From: DAIDKA01 sp035943195
GTDB taxonomy: Bacteria > Pseudomonadota > Gammaproteobacteria > Steroidobacterales > Steroidobacteraceae
Length of the DNA: 16,483 bases
NCBI GenBank assembly: GCA_035943195.1
Contig: DASZCK010000249.1
Coordinates: 1-16,483, forward strand
Direction: 5' to 3'
Shown: piece after piece, positions 6,733-14,167 of the stretch
Position numbering within the stretch: the first letter of the stretch is position 1
Layout of the letters: each line of letters starts with the position of its first letter
The notes under the pieces: generated by a model
Databases searched by the model: none
What the model was told of the DNA's origin: nothing
What the model saw: the letters and a program-made list of their open reading frames with translations, nothing else
Made by a program: the position numbers and the translations under genes

Positions 6733-7671
6733 ATGTCGTTCGCCTTCGTTTTTCCGGGCCAGGGATCGCAGTCCGTGGGCATGCTGGCCGACTTCGCGCA
6801 CGAGAGCGTGGTCCGGGATGCCTTCACGGAGGCCGCGACGACACTGGGCTATGACCTGTGGACCCTCACCCAGGAAGGGCCGGCCGAACGGCTCAATGCC
6901 ACCGAATTCACCCAGCCGGCCATGCTGACGGCCGGCGTGGCGCTGTGGCGGCTGTGGAAGGCACGGGGTGGGGCGGATCCGGGCGAGGTCAGTGGCCACA
7001 GCCTGGGCGAGTTCACCGCCCTGGTGTGCGCAGGCGTCCTGCCGCTGGCGGCAGCCGCCGATCTGGTGCGATTTCGCGGCCAGGTGATGCAGGAGGCAGT
7101 ACCGGCGGGCAGCGGCGCCATGGCGGCCATCCTGGGCTTAAGCGATGAGCAGGTCGCCACAAGCTGCACCGCGGCCGCCCAGGGCGAAGTGGTGGAGCCC
7201 GTGAACTTCAACGCCCCGGGGCAGGTGGTCATTGCCGGGGCCCGCAGCGCCGTGGAGCGGGCCATCGAGAGCTGCAAGGCGGCCGGGGCCAAGCGTGCCA
7301 TGGTGCTGCCCTTGAGCGTGCCCTCGCACTGCAGCCTCATGGGGCCTGCCGCGGACCGCCTGGAGGCGCGTCTGCAGGATGTGACCCTGAAGCCACCCGT
7401 CATCCGCTATGTCAGCGCCGTCGACGCCACGGCGCATGTGCAGCCGGATGACATCCGCGAGCTATTGGTGCGGCAGTTGGCAAGCCCGGTGCGCTGGCAG
7501 GACACGGTGCGGGCGCTCGGCGCCAACGGCCATGCGCAGCTGATCGAATGCGGTCCGGGCAAGGTCCTGAGCGCTTTGAACCGGCGCATCGAGAAGCGTC
7601 CGGATCTGGCCTGCATGCCGCTCGAGGATCGTGCGACAGTGGAGGCGGCTCTCACCGCCACGCGTTCCTAG
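6733..7671 (+). CDS. fabD: Malonyl-CoA:acyl-carrier-protein transacylase
   Basis: 312 aa. FabD moves the malonyl group from CoA to ACP and so supplies all elongation steps of fatty-acid synthesis in the cytoplasm. FVFPGQGSQ (5-13) is the family opening. GHSLGEF (88-94) holds the nucleophile Ser90. FRGQVMQEA contains Arg115, and SVPSHCSLM contains the catalytic His199; these correspond to E. coli Ser92, Arg117 and His201. I chose the ATG at 6733, which has GGAG (6723-6726) six bases upstream and puts FPGQGS at the normal place. The frame is open 27 codons further upstream, but that overlaps rrtA and shows no family similarity. It is followed after 23 bp by fabG. fabH and plsX, often just upstream in gammaproteobacteria, are not here. 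Confidence 0.97.
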   Translation: MSFAFVFPGQGSQSVGMLADFAHESVVRDAFTEAATTLGYDLWTLTQEGPAERLNATEFTQPAMLTAGVALWRLWKARGGADPGEVSGHSLGEFTALVCAGVLPLAAAADLVRFRGQVMQEAVPAGSGAMAAILGLSDEQVATSCTAAAQGEVVEPVNFNAPGQVVIAGARSAVERAIESCKAAGAKRAMVLPLSVPSHCSLMGPAADRLEARLQDVTLKPPVIRYVSAVDATAHVQPDDIRELLVRQLASPVRWQDTVRALGANGHAQLIECGPGKVLSALNRRIEKRPDLACMPLEDRATVEAALTATRS

Positions 7672-7694
7672 GCGGGCCCTGAGGAGATTCGAGC

Positions 7695-8435
7695 ATGTTT
7701 GATAACGATGTAGTGCTGGTCACGGGTGGTTCACGCGGCATCGGCCGCGCCATCGCCGTGGGTATGGCCGCGGCCGGCGCGCGTGTCATCGGCACCTCCA
7801 CCAGTGAGGCCGGCGCTGCCGAGCTCACGGCCACCTTTACGGCCAACGGCCTCAATGGGCGCGGCGCGGTGCTGGACGTCGCGAGCGATGCCTCCATTGA
7901 TGCCCTGCTCGCCGACCTTGAGGCCAGCGCCAGCATGCCCAGTATCCTGGTCAACAACGCCGCCATCACCCGCGACGGGCTGCTGCTGCGGATGAAGCCG
8001 GACGACTGGAACCAGGTCATCGCCACCAATCTGACCGCGGTGTATCGCCTCTCCAAGGGCGTATTGCGGCGCATGATGAAGGAGCGTCGCGGCCGCATCA
8101 TCAACATCACGTCCATCGTTGGGGTTACCGGCAATCCCGGGCAGGTGAACTACGCGGCCGCCAAGGCCGGCATTCTCGGATTCACCAAATCGCTGGCCCA
8201 GGAGGTCGCCTCGCGCGGCATCACGGTCAACGCGGTGGCGCCGGGATTCATTGATACGGATATGACCAAAGCCCTCTCCGAGGAGCAGCGCGCGGCGCTC
8301 ACGGGTCGCATTCCGATGGAGCGGCTGGGCACGGCGGCCGATGTTGCATCGGCGGTACTGTTCCTGGCCTCGCCGCAGGCGGGGTATATCACCGGGGAGA
8401 CCCTGCACGTAAACGGGGGCCTGTACATGCCCTAG
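7695..8435 (+). CDS. fabG: 3-oxoacyl-[acyl-carrier-protein] reductase
   Basis: 246 aa, matching the family length. FabG carries out the NADPH-dependent reduction of beta-ketoacyl-ACP, the first reduction of each elongation cycle. This is a short-chain dehydrogenase with the nucleotide-binding TGGSRGIG (10-17), NNAA (87-90), catalytic Ser140 (NITSIVG), Tyr153 and Lys157 (YAAAK), and a C-terminal GETLHVNGGLYMP. The NPGQVNYAAAKAG context is typical of FabG itself rather than of other dehydrogenases. The ribosome binding site is good: GAGGAG at 7681-7686, eight bases before the ATG. It sits between fabD and acpP, the standard order. Confidence 0.97.
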   Translation: MFDNDVVLVTGGSRGIGRAIAVGMAAAGARVIGTSTSEAGAAELTATFTANGLNGRGAVLDVASDASIDALLADLEASASMPSILVNNAAITRDGLLLRMKPDDWNQVIATNLTAVYRLSKGVLRRMMKERRGRIINITSIVGVTGNPGQVNYAAAKAGILGFTKSLAQEVASRGITVNAVAPGFIDTDMTKALSEEQRAALTGRIPMERLGTAADVASAVLFLASPQAGYITGETLHVNGGLYMP

Positions 8436-8445
8436 CGACCCTAAG

Positions 8446-8469
8446 TGGCCTTCCGGCGGCCAACGTTGG
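8446..8469 (+). other. Inverted repeats after fabG
   Basis: TGGCC (8446-8450) can pair with GGCCA (8458-8462), loop 7 nt. Overlapping it is a perfect 10-bp palindrome, CCAACGTTGG (8460-8469), followed by AAAATAG. There is no T-run, so a classical intrinsic terminator is doubtful. It could be an mRNA-processing or partial-termination structure, or a protein site. Confidence 0.3.
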
Positions 8470-8572
8470 AAAATAGCCACATTGGGCGGCGGCCGTGCCT
8501 ATTGGGGGGGCGCCGGTCTTTTGCAAGAGTGTTTCGCCTGAAAAAACAACCACTCCCGCACGCTTAGCCGTG

Positions 8573-8602
8573 CTGGCAGACAGGGGGGTGTTCCCCTACA
8601 AT
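8573..8602 (+). promoter_or_regulatory. Candidate acpP promoter with an inverted repeat in the spacer
   Basis: CTGGCA (8573-8578, four of six matches to the -35 consensus) is separated by 18 nt from TACAAT (8597-8602, five of six matches to the -10). It would give an untranslated leader of about 60 nt before acpP. The spacer holds AGGGG (8582-8586) and CCCCT (8593-8597) as an inverted repeat, and GCACG/CGTGC (8558-8562/8569-8573) flanks the -35. An own promoter for acpP agrees with the high ACP demand known in other bacteria. The 232-bp fabG-acpP gap holds no gene. Confidence 0.5.
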
Positions 8603-8667
8603 ACCGCGCCCGTGCCGCCGACCATCGGCTGGCGCATGAGACCATTCTTCACAAGGACAATCGCGTA

Positions 8668-8910
8668 ATGAGCACCGTTGAGCAGCAGGTAAAGGCCATC
8701 GTCGCGGAGCAACTGGGCGTCAAGGCTGAACAGGTCACGAATGACGCCTCGTTCGTCGACGATCTGGGCGCGGACTCGCTGGATACGGTCGAACTGGTCA
8801 TGGCTCTCGAGGAAGAGTTCGAGATCGAGATTCCGGACGAAGATGCCGAGAAGATCACGACGGTTCAACAGGCCATCGACTACATCAACGAGCGTCGTAG
8901 CAAGGCGTAG
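8668..8910 (+). CDS. acpP: Acyl carrier protein
   Basis: 80 aa, acidic and helical. ACP carries the growing acyl chain on a 4'-phosphopantetheine arm attached to the Ser of the DSL motif (GADSLDTVELVMALEEEF; Ser37 counting the initiator Met). The sequence agrees with gammaproteobacterial AcpP almost throughout, including VTNDASFVDDLGADSL and EIEIPDEDAEKITTV. The likely ribosome binding site is AAGGA (8653-8657), ten bases before the ATG. It has its own candidate promoter in the preceding 232-bp gap and a GC-rich hairpin after its stop, so it is probably expressed at a level separate from its neighbours fabG and fabF. Confidence 0.98.
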   Translation: MSTVEQQVKAIVAEQLGVKAEQVTNDASFVDDLGADSLDTVELVMALEEEFEIEIPDEDAEKITTVQQAIDYINERRSKA

Positions 8911-8935
8911 AGGCTGCGCACGCGTTGCCTTGGAC

Positions 8936-8954
8936 GGCGGCCCTCACGGCCGCC
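8936..8954 (+). terminator. GC-rich hairpin between acpP and fabF
   Basis: GGCGGCC (8936-8942) pairs perfectly with GGCCGCC (8948-8954), loop of 5 nt. It lies 25 nt after the acpP stop. The downstream sequence lacks a clear T-run, so it may be a partial terminator or an RNA-stabilising 3' structure that raises acpP over fabF. Confidence 0.45.
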
Positions 8955-9020
8955 CACGCCTCGCGTTATTGATCGTTCGCAAGAACTGTTCCATCTTAAG
9001 GTTGAGTGCCGGGGCTGCGA

Positions 9021-10268
9021 GTGAGTAAACGTCGCGTCGTCGTAACAGGTATGGGTCTGGTTTCTCCGGTTGGCAGCACCGTGCCGACCGCCTGGGACGC
9101 CATTTTGAACGGGCGCAGCGGCATCGGTCCGATCACGCGCTTCGATGTCTCCGCATTCCCGGTGCGTTTCGGCGGGCAGGTCCACGACTTCGATCTGGCC
9201 GCCTACATCTCGCCCAAGGACGCGCGCCGCATGGATGATTTCATGCACTACGGCGTCGCCGCAGGCATGCAGGCCATGGTCGATTCGGGCTTCGATGTGT
9301 CGAAGGGCGACGCGACGCGCTGTGGCGCCATCATGGGCGCCGGCATCGGTGGCCTGGGCACCATCGAAGCCGAATACGGTGAATACCTCAAGGCACACAA
9401 TCCGCGCCGCATCTCGCCGTTCTTCGTGCCGGCCACCATCATCAACATGATCGCCGGCCATCTGTCGATCAAGTATGGCCTCAGGGGACCGAACCTCGGC
9501 GTGGTCAGCGCCTGCACTACCTCCACCCATGCCATCGGCTTCGGCATGCGCGCCATCCAGTACGGCGACGCCGACCTGATCATCGCCGGCGGCTCGGAGA
9601 TGGCCACCACGGTGTGCGGTCTCGCCAGCTTCGCGCAGGCCAAGGCCCTTTCCAGCCGCAACGATGCACCCGCCGAGGCGAGCCGCCCCTGGGACAAGGA
9701 CCGCGATGGCTTCGTGCTCAGCGACGGCGGCGGCGCCGTCGTGCTCGAAGATCTGGAACACGCGCGTGCGCGTGGCGCGAAGATCTACGCCGAGATGGCC
9801 GGGTTCGGCATGAGCAGCGACGCCTACCACATCACCGCGCCGCCCGAGGATGGCGCCGGCGCCGCACTGGCCATGAGCAACGCGCTGCGCGATGCGGCAT
9901 TGAATCCCGGCGACATCCAGTACATCAACGCCCATGCGACCTCGACGCCGCTGGGTGACAAGGCCGAAACGGCGGCCATCAAGGGCACCTTCGGCGCCCA
10001 TGCCCACAAGGTGGCCGTGAGCTCGACCAAGTCCATGACCGGACATCTGCTGGGCGCCGCGGGCGTGCTCGAGGCAATCTTCAGTATTCTCGCGATCCGC
10101 GACAACGTCGCGCCGCCCACCATCAACTATCGAACGCCCGATCCGGACTGTGATCTGGACTTCGTGCCCAACACCGCACGCCAGATGCCGATCGATGTGG
10201 CGCTCTCGAACTCGTTCGGGTTCGGCGGCACCAACGGTACCCTCATCTTCCGCCGCTTCAGCGGCTGA
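9021..10268 (+). CDS. fabF: 3-oxoacyl-[acyl-carrier-protein] synthase II
   Basis: 415 aa from the GTG at 9021, giving MSKRRVVVTGMG as in other FabF proteins, with GGGG (9011-9014) six bases upstream. Another GTG at 9006, with AAGG four bases before it, would add five residues. FabF condenses malonyl-ACP with acyl-ACP in chain elongation, including the temperature-responsive C16:1 to C18:1 step in E. coli. The catalytic triad is visible: Cys165 in SACTTSTH, His305 in NAHATSTPLGD and His342 in GHLLGAAG, plus Lys337 and the C-terminal glycine-rich NSFGFGGTNGTL. The length agrees with E. coli FabF (413 aa). The stop lies 3 nt before the pabB start, so the two are probably co-transcribed. A small stem (GCCGC/GCGGC, 10252-10265) overlaps the stop region. 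Confidence 0.96.
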   Translation: MSKRRVVVTGMGLVSPVGSTVPTAWDAILNGRSGIGPITRFDVSAFPVRFGGQVHDFDLAAYISPKDARRMDDFMHYGVAAGMQAMVDSGFDVSKGDATRCGAIMGAGIGGLGTIEAEYGEYLKAHNPRRISPFFVPATIINMIAGHLSIKYGLRGPNLGVVSACTTSTHAIGFGMRAIQYGDADLIIAGGSEMATTVCGLASFAQAKALSSRNDAPAEASRPWDKDRDGFVLSDGGGAVVLEDLEHARARGAKIYAEMAGFGMSSDAYHITAPPEDGAGAALAMSNALRDAALNPGDIQYINAHATSTPLGDKAETAAIKGTFGAHAHKVAVSSTKSMTGHLLGAAGVLEAIFSILAIRDNVAPPTINYRTPDPDCDLDFVPNTARQMPIDVALSNSFGFGGTNGTLIFRRFSG

Positions 10269-10271
10269 ACC

Positions 10272-11693
10272 GTGAATCCACCTGTGGCGCGACGGCTGGA
10301 TGTGTCGCCCGCGGTCCTGCGACAGCTGGCGGTGGTCAATCCGCGGCGCTACCCGGCGCTGCTGGAAAGCGCGGTCGCCGGTCCCTTGGGCAAAGTCACC
10401 ATCCTCGCGGCGCAGCCACAAGCGGCCCTGTGGAGCCGCGCGGATGGGCGCGTGCAGGGTATGGGCATGCAGCCGGCTGCGGGTACCTTTCTCGATGCGC
10501 TGGAGAGCTGGTGGCGGCAGAGTGCCGTAGCTGAGACGGCGCGCGAGTCGGCGCTGCAGGTGGCGCGACAGACGGGCGTGCCCTTCGCACCAGGGTGGGT
10601 GGTGTTCCTGGGCTATGAAGTCGCGGCGGATATTGAGCCGCATCTGCGTCTGCCGCCGACGCCCTTGCCGTGGACCGCCTTTGCGCTGCGCACGCCGTGC
10701 GCGCTGGTGCACGTGCTGGCGAGTGACAGCGTCTGGGCGGTCGCCGAACCCGGGGCGCAGGGCCTGTTGGATGAGGTGGTGACGGATGCGCAGCGCCAGG
10801 GCGCGCGCGTGCCGCTCGCGCAGTCCGCACAGCCGGCCTTCGAGGTCATCGAGGAAGATCCCGCGCGCTATCTCGAGCGCGTACGGCGCGCCCAGGACTA
10901 CATCCGCGCCGGCGACATCTACCAGGCGAATCTGTCGCGACCCTGGCGGGTGCGGCCGGCGGCGGCGGCGGGCGCGCCGGCCCATGCGCAGGCGCTGGAT
11001 ACGGCACTGCTGTATGAACGGCTGCGGGCGCGCAATCCCGCCCCGTTCGCCGCGCTCCTGCAATGGGACGGGGTGAGTGTGCTCAGCTCCTCCCCGGAGC
11101 GGCTGTTGCGGGTGAGTGGCCGGGAAGTGGACACGCGGCCCATCGCCGGAACACGACCGCGGACGCTGCGACCTGGCGAGGATGCGCCGGAGGCGGCGGC
11201 GCTGGTGGCGCACCCCAAGGAGCGGGCAGAGCACATCATGCTCATCGACCTGGAGCGCAATGACCTCGGGCGCGTGTGCGAGGCCGGCAGTGTGATCGTC
11301 AACGAGCTGATGGTCACCGAAACCTACGCCCACGTGCATCACATCGTGTCCAATGTGCAAGGTCGCCTGCGCGAGGGGGTGACGCCCATCGGGGCTTTGC
11401 GGGCCGTCTTCCCGGGTGGCACCATCACCGGCTGCCCGAAGTTCCGCTGCATGCAGGTCATCGCCGAACTGGAGGGTGCGGGGCGCGGGGCCTTCTATGG
11501 CTCCTTGGGCTATCTCACGCCGGGCGGGGAAATGGACCTGAACATCCTCATTCGCACCATGACGGTCGCGGACTCGCAGATCACCCTGCGCACCGGCGGC
11601 GGTATCGTCGCGGACTCGGATCCGGAGCGCGAACTGAACGAGACCCGCGCCAAGGCCCGCGGCATGCTCGCCGTGTTTGATCACGTGCCGTGA
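10272..11693 (+). CDS. pabB: Aminodeoxychorismate synthase component I
   Basis: 473 aa, GTG start three bases after the fabF stop, with no clear ribosome binding site. It belongs to the chorismate-binding family shared by PabB, TrpE and isochorismate synthases. Motifs: AGDIYQANLSR (213-223), PIAGTRPR (290-297), HIMLIDLERNDLGRVC (321-336), YAHVHHIVSNV (352-362), FPGGTITGCPK (380-390) and RTGGGIVADSDPE (440-452). PabB aminates chorismate to 4-amino-4-deoxychorismate, using ammonia from PabA, which is not here. The adjacent pabC, which catalyses the next step, argues for PabB over TrpE. Position 292 is Ala, whereas E. coli PabB has a nucleophilic Lys at this point (PIKGT) and TrpE has Ala. The N-terminal 190 residues are less conserved, as usual for this family. 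Confidence 0.88.
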   Translation: MNPPVARRLDVSPAVLRQLAVVNPRRYPALLESAVAGPLGKVTILAAQPQAALWSRADGRVQGMGMQPAAGTFLDALESWWRQSAVAETARESALQVARQTGVPFAPGWVVFLGYEVAADIEPHLRLPPTPLPWTAFALRTPCALVHVLASDSVWAVAEPGAQGLLDEVVTDAQRQGARVPLAQSAQPAFEVIEEDPARYLERVRRAQDYIRAGDIYQANLSRPWRVRPAAAAGAPAHAQALDTALLYERLRARNPAPFAALLQWDGVSVLSSSPERLLRVSGREVDTRPIAGTRPRTLRPGEDAPEAAALVAHPKERAEHIMLIDLERNDLGRVCEAGSVIVNELMVTETYAHVHHIVSNVQGRLREGVTPIGALRAVFPGGTITGCPKFRCMQVIAELEGAGRGAFYGSLGYLTPGGEMDLNILIRTMTVADSQITLRTGGGIVADSDPERELNETRAKARGMLAVFDHVP

Positions 11694-12493
11694 ATACCCT
11701 TGATGTCCAGGACCGCGGACTGCACTACGGCGATGGCCTGTTCGAGACCATTGCCTGTCGCGCCGGCCGGCCGCGTTTCCTGTCGCTGCACCTGGAGCGA
11801 CTCGCCACCGGTTGCGAGCGCTTAGGCATCCGCTACCAGGATTTTGCGGGCCTGGCGATGCGGATACGCGAGCTGGCAGCAGCGGCGCCGAACGGCATCA
11901 TCAAGCTCATCCTCACCCGCGGCAGCGCGACGGCCCGCGGTTACGGGCCACAAGGCGACGAGCAGGCGCGCGTGCTGCTGCTGCAATATCCCTGGCCGGC
12001 GGCGGATCCCGCGCTCTGGGCGCAGGGCGTCGTGGTGCGCACCGCCCAGGGCCGTCTGGGTGAAAACCCGGCGCTCGCGGGCCTGAAGCACCTGAACCGG
12101 CTCGAACAGGTGCTGATCCGCAGCGAGTGGCGTGATCCGGCGATCCATGAGGCCCTGGTTTTCAGTAGCTCCGGATGGCTGATCTCAGGCACGATGAGCA
12201 ATGTGTTTCTGGTCATGGCAGGGGGGATCGTGACGCCGGCGCTGACCCACGCTGGAGTCTGCGGCGTCATGCGCCGGGTGGTCATGCGCGAAGCGCAGGC
12301 CGCCGGATTGGCGGTCACCGAGACGGTATTGGGTGCGACGGCGCTGGCAGCGGCCGGGGAGATTTTTCTCACCAACGCGCGTATCGGCATCTGGCCGGTG
12401 CGCTGCCTGGACGGACGCGAGCGCAGCGTCGGCCCGGTAACGCGCCGCTTGCAGCAGCAGCTGCAGCCGCTGCTCGAGACACCTGATGCGTAA
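11690..12493 (+). CDS. pabC: Aminodeoxychorismate lyase
   Basis: 267 aa. A fold-type IV PLP enzyme that splits 4-amino-4-deoxychorismate into p-aminobenzoate and pyruvate, feeding folate synthesis. RGLHYGDGLFET (9-20) is the family opening. LAGLKHLNRLEQVL (129-142) holds the PLP-binding Lys133. EALVFSSSGWLISGTMSNVF (154-173) is the cofactor-phosphate and substrate region, and EIFLTNARIGIWPV lies near the end. The LKHLNRLEQ and SGTMSNVF patterns distinguish PabC from branched-chain and D-amino-acid aminotransferases. The GTG at 11690 overlaps the pabB stop as GTGA (4 nt), indicating translational coupling with its pathway partner. Confidence 0.95.
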   Translation: MNTLDVQDRGLHYGDGLFETIACRAGRPRFLSLHLERLATGCERLGIRYQDFAGLAMRIRELAAAAPNGIIKLILTRGSATARGYGPQGDEQARVLLLQYPWPAADPALWAQGVVVRTAQGRLGENPALAGLKHLNRLEQVLIRSEWRDPAIHEALVFSSSGWLISGTMSNVFLVMAGGIVTPALTHAGVCGVMRRVVMREAQAAGLAVTETVLGATALAAAGEIFLTNARIGIWPVRCLDGRERSVGPVTRRLQQQLQPLLETPDA

Positions 12494-13511
12494 GCTCATC
12501 TGGATTTCAGTCGTGCTGCTGCTGCTGCTGGGTGCGGCGGGGGCCGGCTCGCTGTGGCTGACGACGCAGTTCGAGGCCCCGGGACCGGCGCCCCAGGTAC
12601 TGCGGGTCACGGTGGCGCCGGGCTTGAGCGTGCGCAGCGTGCTGGGCCGACTGCAGAGCGTGGGCGCGCTGCGGTGTGCGCTGTGCACGCAGCTGTACCT
12701 GCGCCTGACAGGCCGCACGCTCGTCATCAAGGCTGGCGACTACGAGGTCGACCCGCACGCCAGTGCCAGCGAGGTCATCGAGATGCTCGAGCAGGGCCGC
12801 GTGATCCTGGAGCAGCTCACGGTGGTGGAGGGCACGCGCTTCAGCGATCTGCGACGCCAGCTGGAGGAGGATCAGTACGTCCACTCGCTGCTCAAGGGCC
12901 AAAGCGACGCGCAGGTGATGGCGGCCATCGGTCATCCTGACGAATCTCCCGAGGGCCGCTTTTTCCCGGATACCTATCGCTTTGCCGCCGGCACCACCGA
13001 CGTGCAGATCCTGAAGCAGGCCTACAGTGCCATGGCTGACGCCCTGGCCCAGGCCTGGGACCTGCGCAGCGCCGACCTGCCGCTGCAGACACCTTATCAG
13101 GCACTGATACTGGCCTCGGTGGTGGAAAAGGAAACCGGGCTACCCGCCGAGCGGCCGCGCATTGCCGGGGTCTTCATCGCGCGCCTGCGCAAGGACATGC
13201 GGCTGCAATCTGACCCCACGGTGATCTATGGCCTGGGTGCGGCTTATGATGGGCACATCCACGAACGTGACCTGACAGCGGACACGCCCTACAACACCTA
13301 TACCCGCGAGGGTCTGCCGCCCACGCCGATTGCCCTGCCGGGCCGGGCGGCGCTGCTGGCGGTGGTGCGCCCGGAGGAGACCGGGGACCTGTACTTCGTG
13401 GCCACCGGCGACGGACAGGGCGGGCACCATTTTTCGGCCACGCTCGCCGAACACAATCTCGCCGTGCAGCACTACGTGCAGAAGCTGCGCGGTGCCGCGG
13501 GGCACCCTTGA
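12486..13511 (+). CDS. mltG: Endolytic murein transglycosylase MltG
   Basis: 341 aa. One N-terminal membrane anchor (about 5-25) is followed by a LysM-like region and the YceG catalytic domain in the periplasm. MltG cleaves nascent glycan strands and is thought to set their length by ending polymerisation. EGRFFPDTYRFAAGT (156-170) and ILASVVEKETG (208-218) are hallmarks; Glu214 corresponds to the catalytic E. coli Glu218. RLRKDMRLQSDPTVIYGLG and YNTYTREGLPPTPIALPG are also typical. The ATG lies inside the last codons of pabC (8-nt overlap), and the stop overlaps the tmk start. An unusual CxxC (RCALCTQ, Cys64 and Cys67) sits in the periplasmic N-terminal part. The pabC-mltG-tmk-holB order is conserved in gammaproteobacteria. 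Confidence 0.95.
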   Translation: MRKLIWISVVLLLLLGAAGAGSLWLTTQFEAPGPAPQVLRVTVAPGLSVRSVLGRLQSVGALRCALCTQLYLRLTGRTLVIKAGDYEVDPHASASEVIEMLEQGRVILEQLTVVEGTRFSDLRRQLEEDQYVHSLLKGQSDAQVMAAIGHPDESPEGRFFPDTYRFAAGTTDVQILKQAYSAMADALAQAWDLRSADLPLQTPYQALILASVVEKETGLPAERPRIAGVFIARLRKDMRLQSDPTVIYGLGAAYDGHIHERDLTADTPYNTYTREGLPPTPIALPGRAALLAVVRPEETGDLYFVATGDGQGGHHFSATLAEHNLAVQHYVQKLRGAAGHP

Positions 13512-14167
13512 GCCGGCCCGGCCGCTTCATCACCCTGGAGGGCATCGAGGGGGCGGGCAAGTCGACCGTGGCGGCCTATATCAAGGTGTGGCTCGAGGCG
13601 CGGGGCCAGCCCGCGGTGCTGACCCGGGAGCCCGGCGGCACGCCGCTGGCGGAGCGGGTGCGCGAGCTGGTTCTGAAGGCCGATGGCGAGTCGATTGCGC
13701 CGGCGGCGGAGCTGCTGCTCATGTTTGCGGCGCGCAGCATTCACCTGGCGAACCTGATCCGTCCGGCGCTGGCACGCGGAGAGTGGGTGATCTGCGATCG
13801 CTTTACCGATGCCACCCGGGCCTACCAGGGCGCAGGGCGCGGCATCGATCCGGCGAGCATCGAGGTACTGGCGCAGCTGGTGCATGCGGACCTTACCCCC
13901 GACCTGACCCTGCTGTTGGATGTGCCGGTAAACCTCGGGCTTGCCCGCGCCCAGGCGCGCCGCGGGCCCTCGGATCGTTTTGAGCAGGAGCGCGCACCTT
14001 TCTTCGAACGGGTGCGGGCGGCGTATCTGCAATTGGCGCGTGCCGAGGGCGCGCGTTTCTGCGTGGTGGACGCCGGCCGTGACCTGCCGCAGGTTCAGGC
14101 CAGCGTCGCGGCGGCGCTTGAGGCATTGCAACGGCGTCCGGATCGACCGTGGCCGCCAGCCCCATAG
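13508..14167 (+). CDS. tmk: Thymidylate kinase
   Basis: 219 aa. Phosphorylates dTMP to dTDP with ATP, an essential step for DNA synthesis. The P-loop is GIEGAGKST (12-20). TREPGGT (39-45), DRFTDATRAYQGAGR (97-111) and an Arg-containing LID (ARRGPSDRFE, 150-159) are all present; with arginines in the LID and none in the P-loop it is the E. coli-like class. The only start that fits the family N-terminus is TTG at 13508, which overlaps the mltG stop as TTGA (4 nt). Expression therefore probably depends on coupled translation. The C-terminal end is Pro- and Arg-rich and overlaps the holB start by 19 nt. Confidence 0.95.
   Translation: MSRPGRFITLEGIEGAGKSTVAAYIKVWLEARGQPAVLTREPGGTPLAERVRELVLKADGESIAPAAELLLMFAARSIHLANLIRPALARGEWVICDRFTDATRAYQGAGRGIDPASIEVLAQLVHADLTPDLTLLLDVPVNLGLARAQARRGPSDRFEQERAPFFERVRAAYLQLARAEGARFCVVDAGRDLPQVQASVAAALEALQRRPDRPWPPAP

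Noticed and set aside
8880..11684. Very long open frame on the minus strand (934 codons) across fabF and pabB
   Set aside because: It is fully antisense to two well-recognised genes. In GC-rich DNA the codon bias of the real genes removes stops from the opposite strand. The translation is rich in Arg, Gly, His and Ala and shows no family motif.
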